This document shows, one piece after another, positions 24,415-37,344 of a stretch of 64,000 bases of DNA (the first letter of the stretch is position 1; every line of letters begins with the position of its first letter). The notes below the pieces were generated by a model, which saw nothing but the letters and a program-made list of their open reading frames with translations, made no database searches and had not been told where the DNA came from. The position numbers and the translations under genes were made by a program. Origin of the DNA: Tamarix chinensis (Eukaryota > Streptophyta > Magnoliopsida > Caryophyllales > Tamaricaceae); the NCBI GenBank assembly GCA_030549775.1, contig CM060175.1, positions 43,713,415 to 43,777,414 of the forward strand, written 5' to 3'.

Positions 24415-26148
24415 AATGAATAAAATCATTGATACAGACTCTAGTGATGAAGGGAAGAGAGGACCAACTATGATGAAAATCATCACTAACATGAAAAATA
24501 GAGGAGAACAAGTAGATTTGATAGGGAATAACTATAATCTTCCTAGCAGTGATCATGCGGTTATGTTTCTCATATATATTTCACTCATCACTCATAATTA
24601 TGTTCCTATATCCTAAAACAATCAGAAGTAGATTCGGAAAGGTCACAAGGAACATATTTACCAAGAATTCATGGTGAGTATATTATTTTGTTTGTTTATT
24701 TTTGTATGTTACATGTTATTAATTTTAATACATTAACATGGCTTTACATATTTATGACCTTTTTTTTGTAGAGTGTTCATCATCGTAGAAGTGAGAAAGA
24801 AGTGGCTTCTTAGACATTGTGGTGAGTGTCTAAAATATTTATGTTATACTTGGAAAATAAATAAAAAAATGTATAGGAAAAGGGATATTGCTTCATACAC
24901 AAAGCACCTAAGTGTTATGGGTTAATTGACCAAGATAGTTGAGAGTAGTCTACTACATATCGTCTTCTATATAAGTTTAAGGTATTTGTTGCATAAAAAT
25001 TAACATTTTTGGTTGAGGATGTTTCATTGATATTTAAATAACTATGAGTAAATATTTTAGCTTTTAATATAGAAAAAAAGTGCTAAAAATAAAGAAATTT
25101 CTAAGTAGAGTATTTACCAGCATAACATAGCTTGAAAAGACTATCCATGCCTTGGAGAAAATTTAATATGACAATTTCTTTTATTTACTCAAATTCTTAT
25201 GTAGAGAGTATTATAACCATATTTTTATTATAAATACGTATTTTGAAATTATAGCTCGTAGTCTAGGACTTGGGTCTAGGTACCTCATCTATCAATATTG
25301 GTATAATATGAAAGAAGAATAAAGTAATAAAAAATGGATATCTTAATAAAGATGTACAAGACACTACCTAAAAAATTATAAGTTTGAAGATATCTCTAAC
25401 CGTAGTTGCTTTTCTTAGAATAAACTATTATATTATATTTAGTGCTATATTATAAATTATATATATTACAAGATAAACTTGAAACATCGAATTATATGGA
25501 GTGTGTAGATCAGTATAGCATCGTGTCGCAAATAAGAGAAATTGAATAACACCCTAGAAGAAATATAGGTCTTGCATTAGTGGTTATGAGAACAAGGGTA
25601 TATGGTCAATCTTATAAACCCTAGAACACTAATGACCAAGTGGCTCTCCTAATCAAAAATTTAAACATAATATTTTATTGGATGTCCATAATGGATAAAT
25701 AGTTATCATTTATTGAATCTCAAGGATATAAGCCATTTAATTTATATGTATGTGATCTATTTCACATACCCAATGTAAATAGTATTAAAGATAATTGTTA
25801 AATTCGTACACATTTTTCTCCCTAAGGTGATCATATCAAACTATGAATTGATATAAAAATGTATCAAGTGTCAACTCAATAATTAACAATAAGTAATATT
25901 TATTTTAGGGTTTGTATAAATATGACTTGTTAGATAACGACCCCTAAATTATTTTGGGAAATGAAAGGATACACATCAATCATGGACTAATAATGGTTCA
26001 TAGGTCTACCTTAGCACCAAATATAAAGCCAACAAGTATTAATATTCCAATTATTGGAATTGCACATTTTCCTTGTTATGGAGAAGGTAATGAGGTAGCC
26101 ATAGTGTTGAAATCTCATGAAAACTTCATATCTTGGCCTATAGACTAG
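24415..26148 (+). pseudogene. CACTA accessory transposase (plant transposase_24-like) remnants
   Basis: The first piece (24415-24662) reads DSSDEGKRGPTMMKIITNMK, with the RGPT motif that opens this family, and continues in DHAVMFLIYISLITHNYVPI before a donor-like GGTGAGT. A small piece at 24773-24822 may be the next exon. The second piece (25975-26148) reads GIAHFPCYGEGNEVAIVLKS followed by ENFISWPID, like the C-terminal domain ending in WP-x-x-L/I seen in these proteins. Stops between the pieces and the loss of the middle show decay. In active CACTA elements the protein binds subterminal repeats. Confidence 0.5.
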
Positions 26149-26439
26149 ATACGTCTCACTACTATAAAGGTAATGGAATTCTCCATCCATGTTATACCAA
26201 ATGTGTTATATACATTGTTTATACCTTATTAATATATATATTATCATTATAATTTGTTTAATAATATAAATTAAGGAATTATAAAATGAGAATTCTTCTA
26301 AGGCAAAGTGAAAGACAATTACTAGTGGAAGGCAAAAAACAAAAGAGGGGGTTAAAAAAAAGTAGATCACAAAAATCATTTCCCCACAAAAGATTCCATT
26401 TTCAAAGGAGAACCTACAACTACAAGAACCCTGCCAACC

Positions 26440-28560
26440 ACCACCAATTTTGGCCATGTTATATTTCTATGCCCAAAACTATATTGCTAATGATATAATT
26501 ATACTTGATAGTTCTTTTGAGTGTGTTGGAATGGACAACACCACTTATATGGTATCATCGGAGGTTATTAGTGACGTTTACAAGCAAGAATGGATGTCAG
26601 CTATGAATCTTACCATATATGTTAAGTAAGTATTATTTCATATGATATTTTTAAACATTTTTCATTTATTTGTATAATTGTATAACTTCTTGTTTTGAGT
26701 TATCGGGTATTAATAAATATGCTGATGTGTGTGGGAATATGAAATTATCAAATTTGTACAACTAATGCTCAATTATGTTATAATAAAGAAGAAGAAGTCT
26801 CAAAAGTGTTGAATTAAATATGGGGATGTTCAATATAGTATAATAATGATGATGATGATTCGAATATGGAGATGATGATTCAATGATGATGAGTGAATAA
26901 TTAAGGTGATTCAAATTTGATGAGAATAATTTGATGATTAAGGTTTCATTGGTTCAGGTTAAGGTTGGGGTTTAGTTGTGAAAATTAGGGTTAGGGTTAA
27001 AGTTTGGTTCGAAACTTAGGGTTAAGGTTTCAAATTAAGGCTTTGATTATGGGATGTGTTTGGATAATGGATATAACTAGAAGGGCGTGGGTTATAGAGT
27101 TTAGAAAGGATATTAATTAATCTCTATTTCACATAGATGAAGAGATTAAGGGTTTTAAGATTAATTATTCATATAGATTTGATTAAACTTGAGATGAACT
27201 CACACAGAATTCAATACATACAATTTGTATTCAACTTTAGTTTAATATTGATTGTCTCCAACTGTAGGTTCTATGGATTTATATAGCATAGCCATCAATT
27301 ATAAGATACTAACTAAAAAGCATAATTCTTCAAAAGATACCTAACGAAAAGATACGAGAATATAGAATATGCTAAAAGATACTATAATATAAAATATTCT
27401 TCAAAAAGGTAGATTTATGCTACTTTATTCTCTAGTTAATCTTTAACTCAAATAATTAATTAATTAAATCAACTAATATTCACATCCAAGCTACATATTA
27501 CTTCTCCCATGCATGCCATGCACATGCACATATACGTCTAGTAGCTTGTATGGTACGTTTAATCCATAACTAGCAACGTAACCATCCGTTTGCCTTTAAT
27601 TTTATAGGATATGCTTTCTAAATGGAGAAAAATTGGTTCCATAATGGTGAATGCTAATTCTTGAGTGTTTGCTCCTGCATTATATGTGTTATTATTGTTA
27701 TATATAGGACAGTAGCTAAATATTCTGTGATAAAGTGGGTGCTTTCCTTTATTATATTTGGGTGTTCATACTAAATATTTGATCATACTAGAATAAGTGA
27801 GTTAAGACATATAAACTATATAGTAGATCATATTTTAAGAGAGGGAAAAACTAAAAATATTTATCTCATACCTCACCTTAGAAGTGAACATTAGGTCTTG
27901 TACATAATGTTTAATCATCAACAAAAAGTATATGTATTTGATTTCCTCGAAAAATATTCCTTTCATTTTACTATCACTCCTTCAGAAAAGAAATATTTAA
28001 TTAGCATGTTAGTATACTTCTTAATTCATTAGCTTATTTATACATATATTCTACTTTTATTTTTTGAGGTATATAAAGTTACAATATTATGTATCAAAGT
28101 TATTTATTAGGGCACAATAGTTGGTGTATATGAAAAGAACTAGAAATGTGTGTGTTAGACCCAAAGGATCTTGAGCTTGTCATGGTATGCAAAAAGACAA
28201 GTATTTTATATTTTATTTCTATTAAAATTAATATCTAATATAAAAATAAATGGACTAAATTCATTTAATAGTATCCATAATAGCAAATCAGTAATAATTA
28301 TGGATCTTATATTTATAGAGCAAAATATCTCATACTCTAAAATAAATCTATGAACATAGATCCAAGCCATGTATGTTTCTTTTTTATATTTATTTATTTA
28401 TTAATATATGATCATGATATGTTAATTACTAACATAATGATTAAATCATTTTAATTTGTAGTTTCTTAGTGCTGCATATGCATAAGGCCATAAATACATA
28501 GATGATGAAATTGATGAAGTTAGAAATCAATAGGTCAAGTTCGTGCGCTCACATGTTCAA
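26440..28560 (+). pseudogene. Ulp1-like (C48) protease region of the CACTA element
   Basis: At 26500-26628 the frame reads ECVGMDNTTYMVSSEVISDV and ends in NLTIYVK, like the segment upstream of the Ulp1 peptidase in CACTA proteins. At about 28500-28560 it reads DDEIDEVRNQ, stop, VKFVRSHV, like the DEVR-x-EWA-x-FV terminus of the same proteins. The catalytic His-Asp-Cys region between them is not recognisable. Confidence 0.45.
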
Positions 28561-29126
28561 TATTAGGGATCTACTTTCATGTTATGGTTTTTGTCTCATA
28601 TATCTTTTTTTTTCTTCTATATAATTGAAGATGCACATGCATGCATGGAAGTCTTTATAAGTAGTTGATAGTTAGGTTTTATTATCTACAAACTTTAACT
28701 TTAGAGCATAAAACTACTAATTTGTGGTATGCCTACTAATTTTCATTCATGGGAGAAAGATATGCATGATTTATTGATATTAAATCCACAATGTATTATT
28801 ATATTTTAGGTGGTCTAATAACAATTATAAGAGAATATTGCTAATAAAGGTGAATTAAATGTCCATTAAATACTAATTAGTGTTTAATTACTATGTAATA
28901 CCCTATTTAATGTTAACATGTGCATTTTAATATTAATTTTGAGAGGAATCTGTTATTAAATTATCAATTAAATGATAATTATTAATTATTTAGTGTGTTA
29001 ATTATTGCTTTATCAAGACTTTGTTAGGGTTTTCTAGGGTTTTAATGTTATTAAATCTAGTTGTAATAATTGTTTCACTTAAAACCCTTATTAAAAAAAA
29101 AAGGTGAAATATGCTAATACATTATC

Positions 29127-29165
29127 GTTTTAATAACAGTTTCTAGGAAAAACTGTTATTAAAAC
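29127..29165. repeat. 16-bp hairpin, CACTA subterminal repeat
   Basis: GTTTTAATAACAGTTT (29127-29142) and its exact inverse (29150-29165) are separated by 7 bases. Related AATAACA and TTATTAAAAC motifs recur to 29270. Confidence 0.85.
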
Positions 29166-29574
29166 CTCAATTTTGCCACAAATTTTGCCCATTTTTATAT
29201 TTTTATGACTATTTTTAAAACCATTTTTAAAGCTTTAATTAATGGCTTAAAATTGTTATTAAAACCCTTTTCTAGGGTGGTGTAATATTCATATATTCAA
29301 ATATATTAGCTTACTAACACTAAGTTTTTTTATAATAATATTATTTTTCCCTTTTGCTAAAAATATTTTTTTATACTTCAATAATAAGTTATCTAACGCT
29401 AATAATATATTAATGTTTTAAAATTTTATTATGTTATTCTCACTAATAATACATTCAATTATATTAACTTAATAGTACCTAGATTTAATTTAATATACTT
29501 TACTAACATACTTTAAACTATACATATAATATTAAATCTAACAATATTTTATTTCTACTCTATTACCATAATTG

Positions 29575-29608
<34 letters not shown>

Positions 29609-29617
29609 CGCGCGCGC
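29575..29617. repeat. Compound microsatellite (TA)n(TG)n(CG)n
   Basis: Three alternating pyrimidine-purine runs follow each other, a sequence prone to adopt Z-DNA. Confidence 0.9.
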
Positions 29618-29652
29618 TAATATAATATACTGATATACTTATAAGTTATAAA

Positions 29653-31639
29653 TGTAAAATGAACCCATGCTCTAAGCTTTAGTCTAGATCCTTTGAATAC
29701 TACCACTGCCAACCCGACACTCAAATGTCCCATGTTACACTATGCCACATCACCTAGTTGCCTCCGCAATTGACCCCTAGTGATCTGACTCGCATCATTT
29801 GCAATGGTAGTACCTTTCCTTATCATGACCCCTAAAAATCCTCCAGATTAGGGTGTCAACCCCATACTCTGACCAAACCTTGGTGGTAAGCTACCTCCAA
29901 AGAAAGGCTTCTTTCAATCACTAAAATGCTGGTGACCACCAAACAATAGTCGATCGGTTTGACTCAACTAGACCATGTTTTTCTCAAATTAGTTAATCAA
30001 TTTTGGTAAACCAGTCGACTGTTCGTATATAAGTCGATCAATTTTACAAAGCTAGTCGATTGGTTTAAATAGAGAGTAAGACCAGGGTCTCTACAGGCAT
30101 AAGAGTTGACTGGTTTGATCAACCAGTCAATTATTCTAAGAACGAACCATTGGTTTGACCTAACTAGTCGATTAGTTTACCCTAATATAACACTAAATCA
30201 CAACTTTGATGCAGATTCGTTCATATAAATATTAAAACATGTATCAACATCAACTAAAATATTTCCAACCAAATTAGCATGCATTTCTCAATATGAGATC
30301 ATCATAGCATACTTTTAACCGTTCTCATGTTCTCAAATCATGTCATTAAAGTATCCATATCATATATATCACTGTATTTTTTTCATTTTAATATGCAGGA
30401 ATCAACTAAATATGACTACTAACATGAAGGAACACATGCCAAACATTTTAGAAGCATGAATCTCTTACTTGATGGAGGTAAAATCCTCTTAAAAACATAA
30501 TTTCCAACTATAGAAATTCTCATCTTTGAAAACCTTAAACTAAAATCTTATCTTCAGACATTATACCAAAATCTTATCAAATTTTGAATCTTAAAAACAA
30601 AAGAGAATAAGAACATACCACTTAAGAGCAAAAATAGGGAAAGAGTTAGACTTGACTACTCAACTTTTTCCTAGAATATAACTCTATATTGCTTAAGAAT
30701 CAAAATAAGAAAGAACTAGAGAAATGATCAAAAGAGTGTGTGCAAATAGGTTGACAAGGCTCAAAGTGTGGGAAGAAGAGAGGGAATGTAAGACTTAGGG
30801 AAATTTGATGGCTAAAAGAAAGGTGAAATGTAAGGATGATTCTGGCTATTTATAGCCAACCAATCAAAATGAATTTCTAAAGGTTCAAAAACTAACTCAA
30901 AACCATACATTTAACCATTTGAATTATATTAGAATGAATGGATTTTATCTGAGATTTGCTAGCCTCTTCTCCAAAGCTCAAATGGTGTATTCAGAGAATT
31001 TAGGTCAATTAGACCAAAATCAGTGTTCACAAATAGAGTAATAGGAAGTTAGCGTGGAAGAAATCTTCCAACTACTTAGAAGCATTCCTGATCAAAGCTT
31101 TCAATCTCATAATCATGTAGAGGAGAGAGGAGGAATAAGACAATGTTGAGGTCATCTCTCCCCCTATTTATTCCAATCAACCACCAGATCAAATTAAGGA
31201 AATATTTTGGGTTAAATGCATCATATAAATGGTTGGGAATCTCTTAGGGGCAATCTCACATGGGTTAGTAAGGTTTTAATTTAGTATAATGGATTTTGTT
31301 TTAGAAAAATCAAGTTAAAGAATGTGACCAACTTGACAATATAGTCAATGAGTTTGGGTCTACCAGTCGAATGTTCTACCACCAGCTGATTGGTTTTCCA
31401 AAACCAATCTATATCAATTTAGTTGAGGAACCCAAATTGGATGAAACGACAAACCAGTCAATTGGTTTATGGAACCCTTCCATGGTTTTGTTTACAAAAC
31501 TCAATAAAATTTACCTTTCAACCTGATTTCAAATCAAACCACATCCCCAAACTAAATCATAACATTAAATCAAAATAAAATATTCAAATTTTAGCATAAT
31601 TTCTCATTCAACCATTATACAAAAATGTGGGATATTACA
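29653..31639 (-). mobile_element. 2-kb solo LTR, family A
   Basis: On the minus strand it starts TGTAATATCCCACATTT at 31639. On the plus strand it opens TGTAAAATGAACCC at 29653. It is flanked by a perfect duplication ATAAA (29648-29652 and 31640-31644). A TATA box lies within GGCTATAAATAGCC on the minus strand (about 30849-30862), which sets the direction. It contains at least seven near-palindromic ACCAGTCGATTGGTT-type motifs. A block near 31130-31180 (minus: GATGACCTCAAC, then CTCTCCTCTA) aligns with 47690-47730. Confidence 0.85.
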
Positions 31640-31644
31640 ATAAA

Positions 31645-33904
31645 AGGTGGGTATTAGTGAATTTTAGACATAACAAAAGTCATGGATTAGTAATCATATT
31701 ACCCATCACTATAAATAAATTTCCTCTATCAACGTGTAAAGTATCATTGATGACCTCCCATCCTGTTACAAGTTAGATGGTAGATATAATGTAGGGTGGT
31801 ATTTGTAGAAGTATAACATATTATCATTCAATAGATTTAAATTTTATCGAGTATGAACAATTTTAATATAAAACATGATGGGTTGACAATCTCATCATCC
31901 ATCACCCTATACAAACATTTATCACCTAAAATTGATGAGAATACGTATAAAATAGCTATATAAATGAAAGAACAAAATGAAATTGATGATCTCATCATCT
32001 ATTATTGCATACATATCTCCATCAACAAAATTTGAATATTGGAGGATTACTTAAAAAGGGTATATGAAATATGTAGCTAATAGAAGAGTAACTAAAACGG
32101 TTGAATATTTCCAATGTTCTAATAGGACGTGTATTTGTATTTGTACAATTGTGATGGAAGCCTTAAATTTCACTCAATAATTTAAAGGTCTAAAAGTCCT
32201 TATGTATAATTAAATCAAAATAATTTAATGTTTTCAAAGTGTTGGAATCTTAAAAGGGAGTTATAATCCTTGAAAGATGATGGAACTTGAGAAGAGATTC
32301 CACCGGTAAATAAAATATCCAAAAATTATTCTTACACTAGTTACGATGTTTTAGAAATAAGATCAAAGTTAGTGATATATTAACCCAAATAATAGGAACT
32401 AATGAAGGATAAAAGTAAAAATCATTATTGATTTGTTATGGAATATTGTTATTTAAATGATTAGATGAGCTAGAATAGATTATGAAAGTTAAATGTATCT
32501 ACTTAATAATTGTGATTTATATGGATATGAAATCCAACATTTAAAAGTAGTAGGTTTATATACTTAATAAGTGTCATTTATATGGACACAAAATCCAACA
32601 TTTAAAATTATCAGGTCAATTGGATAAAAGTGGATGTTCATAAAGAAATCATATAAAACCAAATTTGGCGCCATGTAAATAGGTTTTTGCCCTTGATAGG
32701 ATTTTTCCAGTGAAGTTTTACATGAGAACACTATTGAAGTGCACTTATAAATGTAAGTAGAATAATGCATAATGTAATGTATAGAGAAGACATCCTAAGT
32801 TGAGAGGGGGAAACTATACTTTTCTTAGCCATTACATTTTCCTATTTGTTTTTCTAGCAATGTTTTTAACAAAATAATAATTTTATGGAGTGAATCTAAG
32901 GGGGAGTCAAATTATTAGTGGATAATTCACTTTTGCATATGGAGATATATATTTTCAATTATCTTATATCCGTATGTATCATTCTGAATTATTGTTTGCA
33001 ACTATGGATAGTGTTTTACATATCATGAAATGTGCTTATTGGGAAAACTGTTGTAAATATTACAAGTTATATATTTTGTGTGAGTATTGTAAATAAGGAG
33101 ATGTATATTCAAGGGATAGTGGTGTAAATATCTACTTTAAATAAAATAGATGCACATCTCATATGTATGTAAAAAATTTCCCCATTATGTATATATGTTA
33201 CTTTTTTCTCCCTAACTCTCTACCTTTCTTAATTCTGTACATAATGAATCTAATGACTGGGATTGTTTTATATGTGTGCAGTGTTTATTGTGAATATGAA
33301 AAAAATGTTTCTCTACTACTTTCAATTTTATTCCCTATTCCATTTAACTAGCTTAATTATTCAACAACAAATATTTTATTTTTTAGCAATGTTAAATTCT
33401 ATTTCTTAATCTATGTAAAAATGAAATATAAGATCATTATCATGAGATGAAGGGAGTAATATCATCTAATAATAGTTTATAATACTTCTTTCTTTAATTT
33501 TAACATTAATTGTGTCAATTCTTTTTAAATGAGTATTAATTTTATAATTGATCGTTATACCTTTATCCACTTTTCCTTTGCTTATCTCGATTCCCACTTG
33601 TAATTATTGTATATTTTGGAGTTCTCGAATTCAATATTTTGAGCCATTTTTTTATCATCTCAATCACTTGCTTTAATTTTTAGTTTAACACTCTTGTTTC
33701 CTCTAATATTTTCCCTACAAAAATTAATAGCTTTTATTGTCCACTCTCTTAGTTTAGGAGCAAATCATTATGAAATTTGATACCCTTTTGTGTTCAATTA
33801 ATATTCCAACTTTCCGTTTTCCTAGATTCTTCAAAAGATTTGATTTTTTTATACAATATTTTTTATGATTATCACTCACTTTTTCTCTAATTTGAGTTCA
33901 TATC
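31645..33904. other. Intergenic, no gene recognised
   Basis: AT-rich, no conserved coding sequence seen. It contains a 61-bp tandem duplication at 32501-32622. Its last eight bases, TTCATATC, are the left target duplication of the hAT element. Confidence 0.5.
32501..32622. repeat. 61-bp imperfect tandem duplication
   Basis: ACTTAATAATTGTGATTTAT... and ACTTAATAAGTGTCATTTAT... both continue into AATCCAACATTTAAAA, 61 bases apart. Confidence 0.8.
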
Positions 33905-34669
33905 TAGGGAAGGAAATAAGGTGGTTTTACCCAAAACCCGATGGATTTTATCCATTTGATATATTAAATGTAATACCTCCAAAATTTACTATTGAAAATT
34001 TTTATTTGATTAAAAGAAAACAGTAGAAGCAAAGAAAATAAAACTATGAATTTTGGGGGATATTACCGCCACACTTAGTACTAAACCAGTTTACTCCTAC
34101 TGTTCAAGTACCAAGTGCTAAGGCTAAAAGAATAAAATACAATCTATTTGAAACTCAAACCACATTTAAATCAGAGTAGCGCAACAATTTCATTACAAGA
34201 ATAGAATCCACCAATGGTGGTTACAAGAACAAAGATTAAATATAAACCAGGAATTAAAAGGAGAAAGAGTGAGACCCTATAAATTTTCGGATAATCCTTA
34301 CGTTCTTTTCCATTGCTCACTTGAATAACACCTGAAATGGACTTACAAGGGACACTGCTCATTGAATAGGTAAGAGCCCATTGATGGAACCCTTCAATAC
34401 TATGGTACTAAGTAACCTTTAAACCACACTGAAAAGTAGGCCCGCATGCAATATATCATGCTTAAACAACATACACATATAATAAGAAATGCATAACACA
34501 ACATCCACATACTTAGCAAGTCCATCACATACCCAAGAAGGAACAAACACTAAAGCCCAACTCATGTCATATCAATGGATCATAATGTGAAATCAATACT
34601 TTTGACCTTAAGCCATTAATCAATCACTATTCAATCATCATCTTTTGAATTATATCAATGTGACTTTTG

Positions 34670-35040
34670 GAACCCCACTATTGTAACCGATGGACCAGAA
34701 TACATACAGGACAAAATGCTCTTGACCACTATTACTTGCCCGTGAATCGATCTATAGGGTAGAAAGCTCCAGGCTACTATTATTGCCGGTAAATCAGTTT
34801 GGCCCGACTCACATGGTGTTCCACTCTAAGTGATTAGTATTTTTCATGATTATTTACATCTAAGATTTAGTTTATTGAGCTCGGGATCCCCACTATTATA
34901 GCCGGAGGACTGGAATACATATATACATCTTCTATGATAAAGTACTCTTGGGCTACTATTATAACCAGTGGACTAGTGCGCATATACATCTTCTAGGGCA
35001 GAACGCTCCTAGACCACTATTATAACTGGTGGAATAACAC
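34670..35040. repeat. Degenerate CCACTATTATAACC tandem module
   Basis: About five imperfect units of 60-90 bp, each with (C)CACTATTATNRCCGGTGGACTRG, AATACATA and AGGGCAGAACGCTC-like parts. The same module lies in the second family-B LTR at 53.2 kb and 55.08-55.40 kb. Confidence 0.7.
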
Positions 35041-35353
35041 ACATAATATAACCCATTTGGGCTCAGCTTAATCATCTTTCACTTTCATGATTAGTCTTTT
35101 CCCTTTTTAATCAGCACAACAATTCCATTTATTTGCCTCGAGGGGGAGATCAAGAATCTAGAGACACAAAGGTACACCAATCGTATTGGTGCATATAAGA
35201 TACTCAGTACCCTTTAACCATCAACCCAATGACGTAAAGATACCCTAATCATACTTGTGCATACAAGCTACACAATACCCTACCGATAAGGACACCTAAT
35301 CCATAAGTATACATACCCCTTAAATAGGTTTGTAGAGCTAGATAGAGTAAGAT

Positions 35354-35975
35354 CTAGGGTCTGACTAGGGCACTAAGGCACACTAGTAAATACCAAAATA
35401 ATCGTGGGTTAAACCATGTATTTAGGGTAGTAACCCCTAAAGAGCTGCTATTCCTGATTTTGAGGTCTTCCACTTTAATTATTAGTGTCTTAATTAAGGT
35501 GATCATGAAAAGCGCAATAACTACATCCTTATTCACTTTCATTTATTTTTGATATCATTAGGCAATCCATGTTCATACAATCATCCAAGATAACCTAGAG
35601 GAATCACGAAGGCCATCATTATCTCATCTAATTCCAATTCACGATTCATTTTCATTTGATCACATGCCATAAGGGTTAGCGTATCATAATCACATTATGG
35701 TCATAGAACCTAGTTAGTTCACAACGAAAGATCATGGCACACATAACACTAACATGCCCTTAATTCACACCCAACATACATTACTATGAGTGATTAATGG
35801 TTAAGACACTTCCTTCATGAATATAAGAGTAACATCATACCACGAACTTAATTATCCATCTAATCCTAAGTTAGGCCATGTTCTTGTGATACTTACCAAT
35901 TGTCAAATATCGTTACCTTGCTATTCAATGTTACTTGATTTTTATTATGAAACTCCATTAACCCATTGATATGTG
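35354..35975. other. LTR interior, no gene
   Basis: Mixed sequence between two repeat blocks of the giant LTR. A 62-codon minus-strand ORF at its start resembles nothing known. Confidence 0.4.
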
Positions 35976-35989
35976 AGATATGAGGTTAC

Positions 35990-36690
35990 TGATTTACCCC
36001 TATCATCTCTACAAAATTACCAAAATACCCCTTGCTCGTATAATTATTAAGCCATCCCTCTTTACTTACCAAATTACCATATTACCCTCCATGTTGTATA
36101 ATTACCAAATTTCCCCTTACTCATGTTAGGTTATCAAATTATCCTCCATAATAATTAAATCACCAACTTTATCCCTTATACTTGTTAAGTTACCAATTTA
36201 CCCTTTTAGTGGGCTAAATTACCATATTACCCATTTATACTTATCTAAATTACCAAGTTGCCCTTATACTCATTAAGTCACCAATCACCCTTCATATTTG
36301 TTACACTTGTCAAATTTTCCATTTGGTTGGTTAGATTACCAAATTTCCCTTCTTCATTATTATAATTACCAAAATGCCCTTTTAGTTGGTTAAATTACCA
36401 AATTACCCTTCTCCATAATTATAATTACCATTTTGCCCCTCTTCATTATTATATTTACCATTTTTCTCTTTTAGTTGGTTAACTTACCAAATTACCCTTC
36501 TCTAGTGTTATAATTACCATTTTATCCTTCTTCATTATTATATTTACCATTTTGCCCCTCTTTCTACACATTACCAAAATAACCTTCCTTTACACCAATT
36601 TTCCATTTTATCCTTCAACTTTATTATATTATCAGTTTACCCCTTTACTTCCAAAATTACTATTTTTCCCTTATTACACCACTTTTACTA
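35990..36690. repeat. Degenerate ATTACCAAATTACCC array
   Basis: More than twenty imperfect units built on ATTACCAAATTACCCTT with spacers such as CATTATTATA, spaced about 25-35 bases apart. Short plus-strand ORFs here arise from the repeat. Confidence 0.8.
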
Positions 36691-37344
36691 AAATACTCTC
36701 ACTGCATAAAATATTAATATTGATGCTCCATACCCATCATCCAACTCTACCAAATATTATTATTTATCATAATACTCATTAGCACCCGTACTTATTTAGG
36801 ACACACTCTTATATGAGAAATATTACTAAAATACCCTTAGGGCCCATAATCACAATATGTATGTAACAATGGCCACATTAACATAACGTATCATAGATAA
36901 GCACTTAACATTTTTATTAACAACAAAACTCTTTCCTTAAGCATTATTCCTACACATGACACATAAATTAGCAAGCTTTCCTTTTTATCAATCAATACAA
37001 GCAACAAAATACATTATACTTAACAACATGTATCATACATATAAACATATTAAAAACCCTAATGTGCTAGCATATGTTTATCCATACGTTTAAGTAAGGT
37101 TTAATAGTTATCTTATTTCCTGCAAAAATCGAACATCACCAGTACTCTGGTTAAAAATTCAAGCTTTGATTAGTAAAAATCAATTCTTAAAAACAATATA
37201 AAAATTAACATAATAGAAGTAGGAAAATCAAAGGAATAATTTTTCTTATATCAAAAGCTTAATTAATATATAATGCATCAACTATTTTTATATCTTAAAA
37301 TTAATTAATGATTAGGCCAAAATTAAGGCAAGACTCACACTACA

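Larger units (their letters stand above)
24390..29281 (+). mobile_element. Decayed CACTA (En/Spm) DNA transposon, left end not found
   Basis: It carries remnants of a plant En/Spm accessory transposase (24421-26148) and of a Ulp1-like C48 protease region (26440-28560), a pair typical of plant CACTA elements. Downstream lies a hairpin-forming AATAACAGTTT subterminal repeat and a terminus CTTTTCTAGGGTGGTG at about 29266-29281. That is a degenerate inverse of the CACTA-type terminal repeat. The matching left end was not located; the Harbinger and LTR debris at 23.3-24.2 kb may have replaced it. Confidence 0.55.

Noticed and set aside
26950..27050. Interstitial telomere (TTAGGG-like words)
   Set aside because: Only two or three imperfect TTAGGG words in a GGTTAAGG-rich stretch; the usual plant telomere is TTTAGGG and no tandem run exists.
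23300..31639. A single LTR element bounded by TGTAATACCCC and ...GGGATATTACA
   Set aside because: The flanking five bases differ (TGTAT and ATAAA), and ATAAA instead pairs with 29648-29652, giving the 2-kb LTR.
36552..36782. 76-codon ORF in the ATTACC array
   Set aside because: Produced by the repeat; composition is only Thr, Phe, Leu, Pro and Tyr codons of the array.
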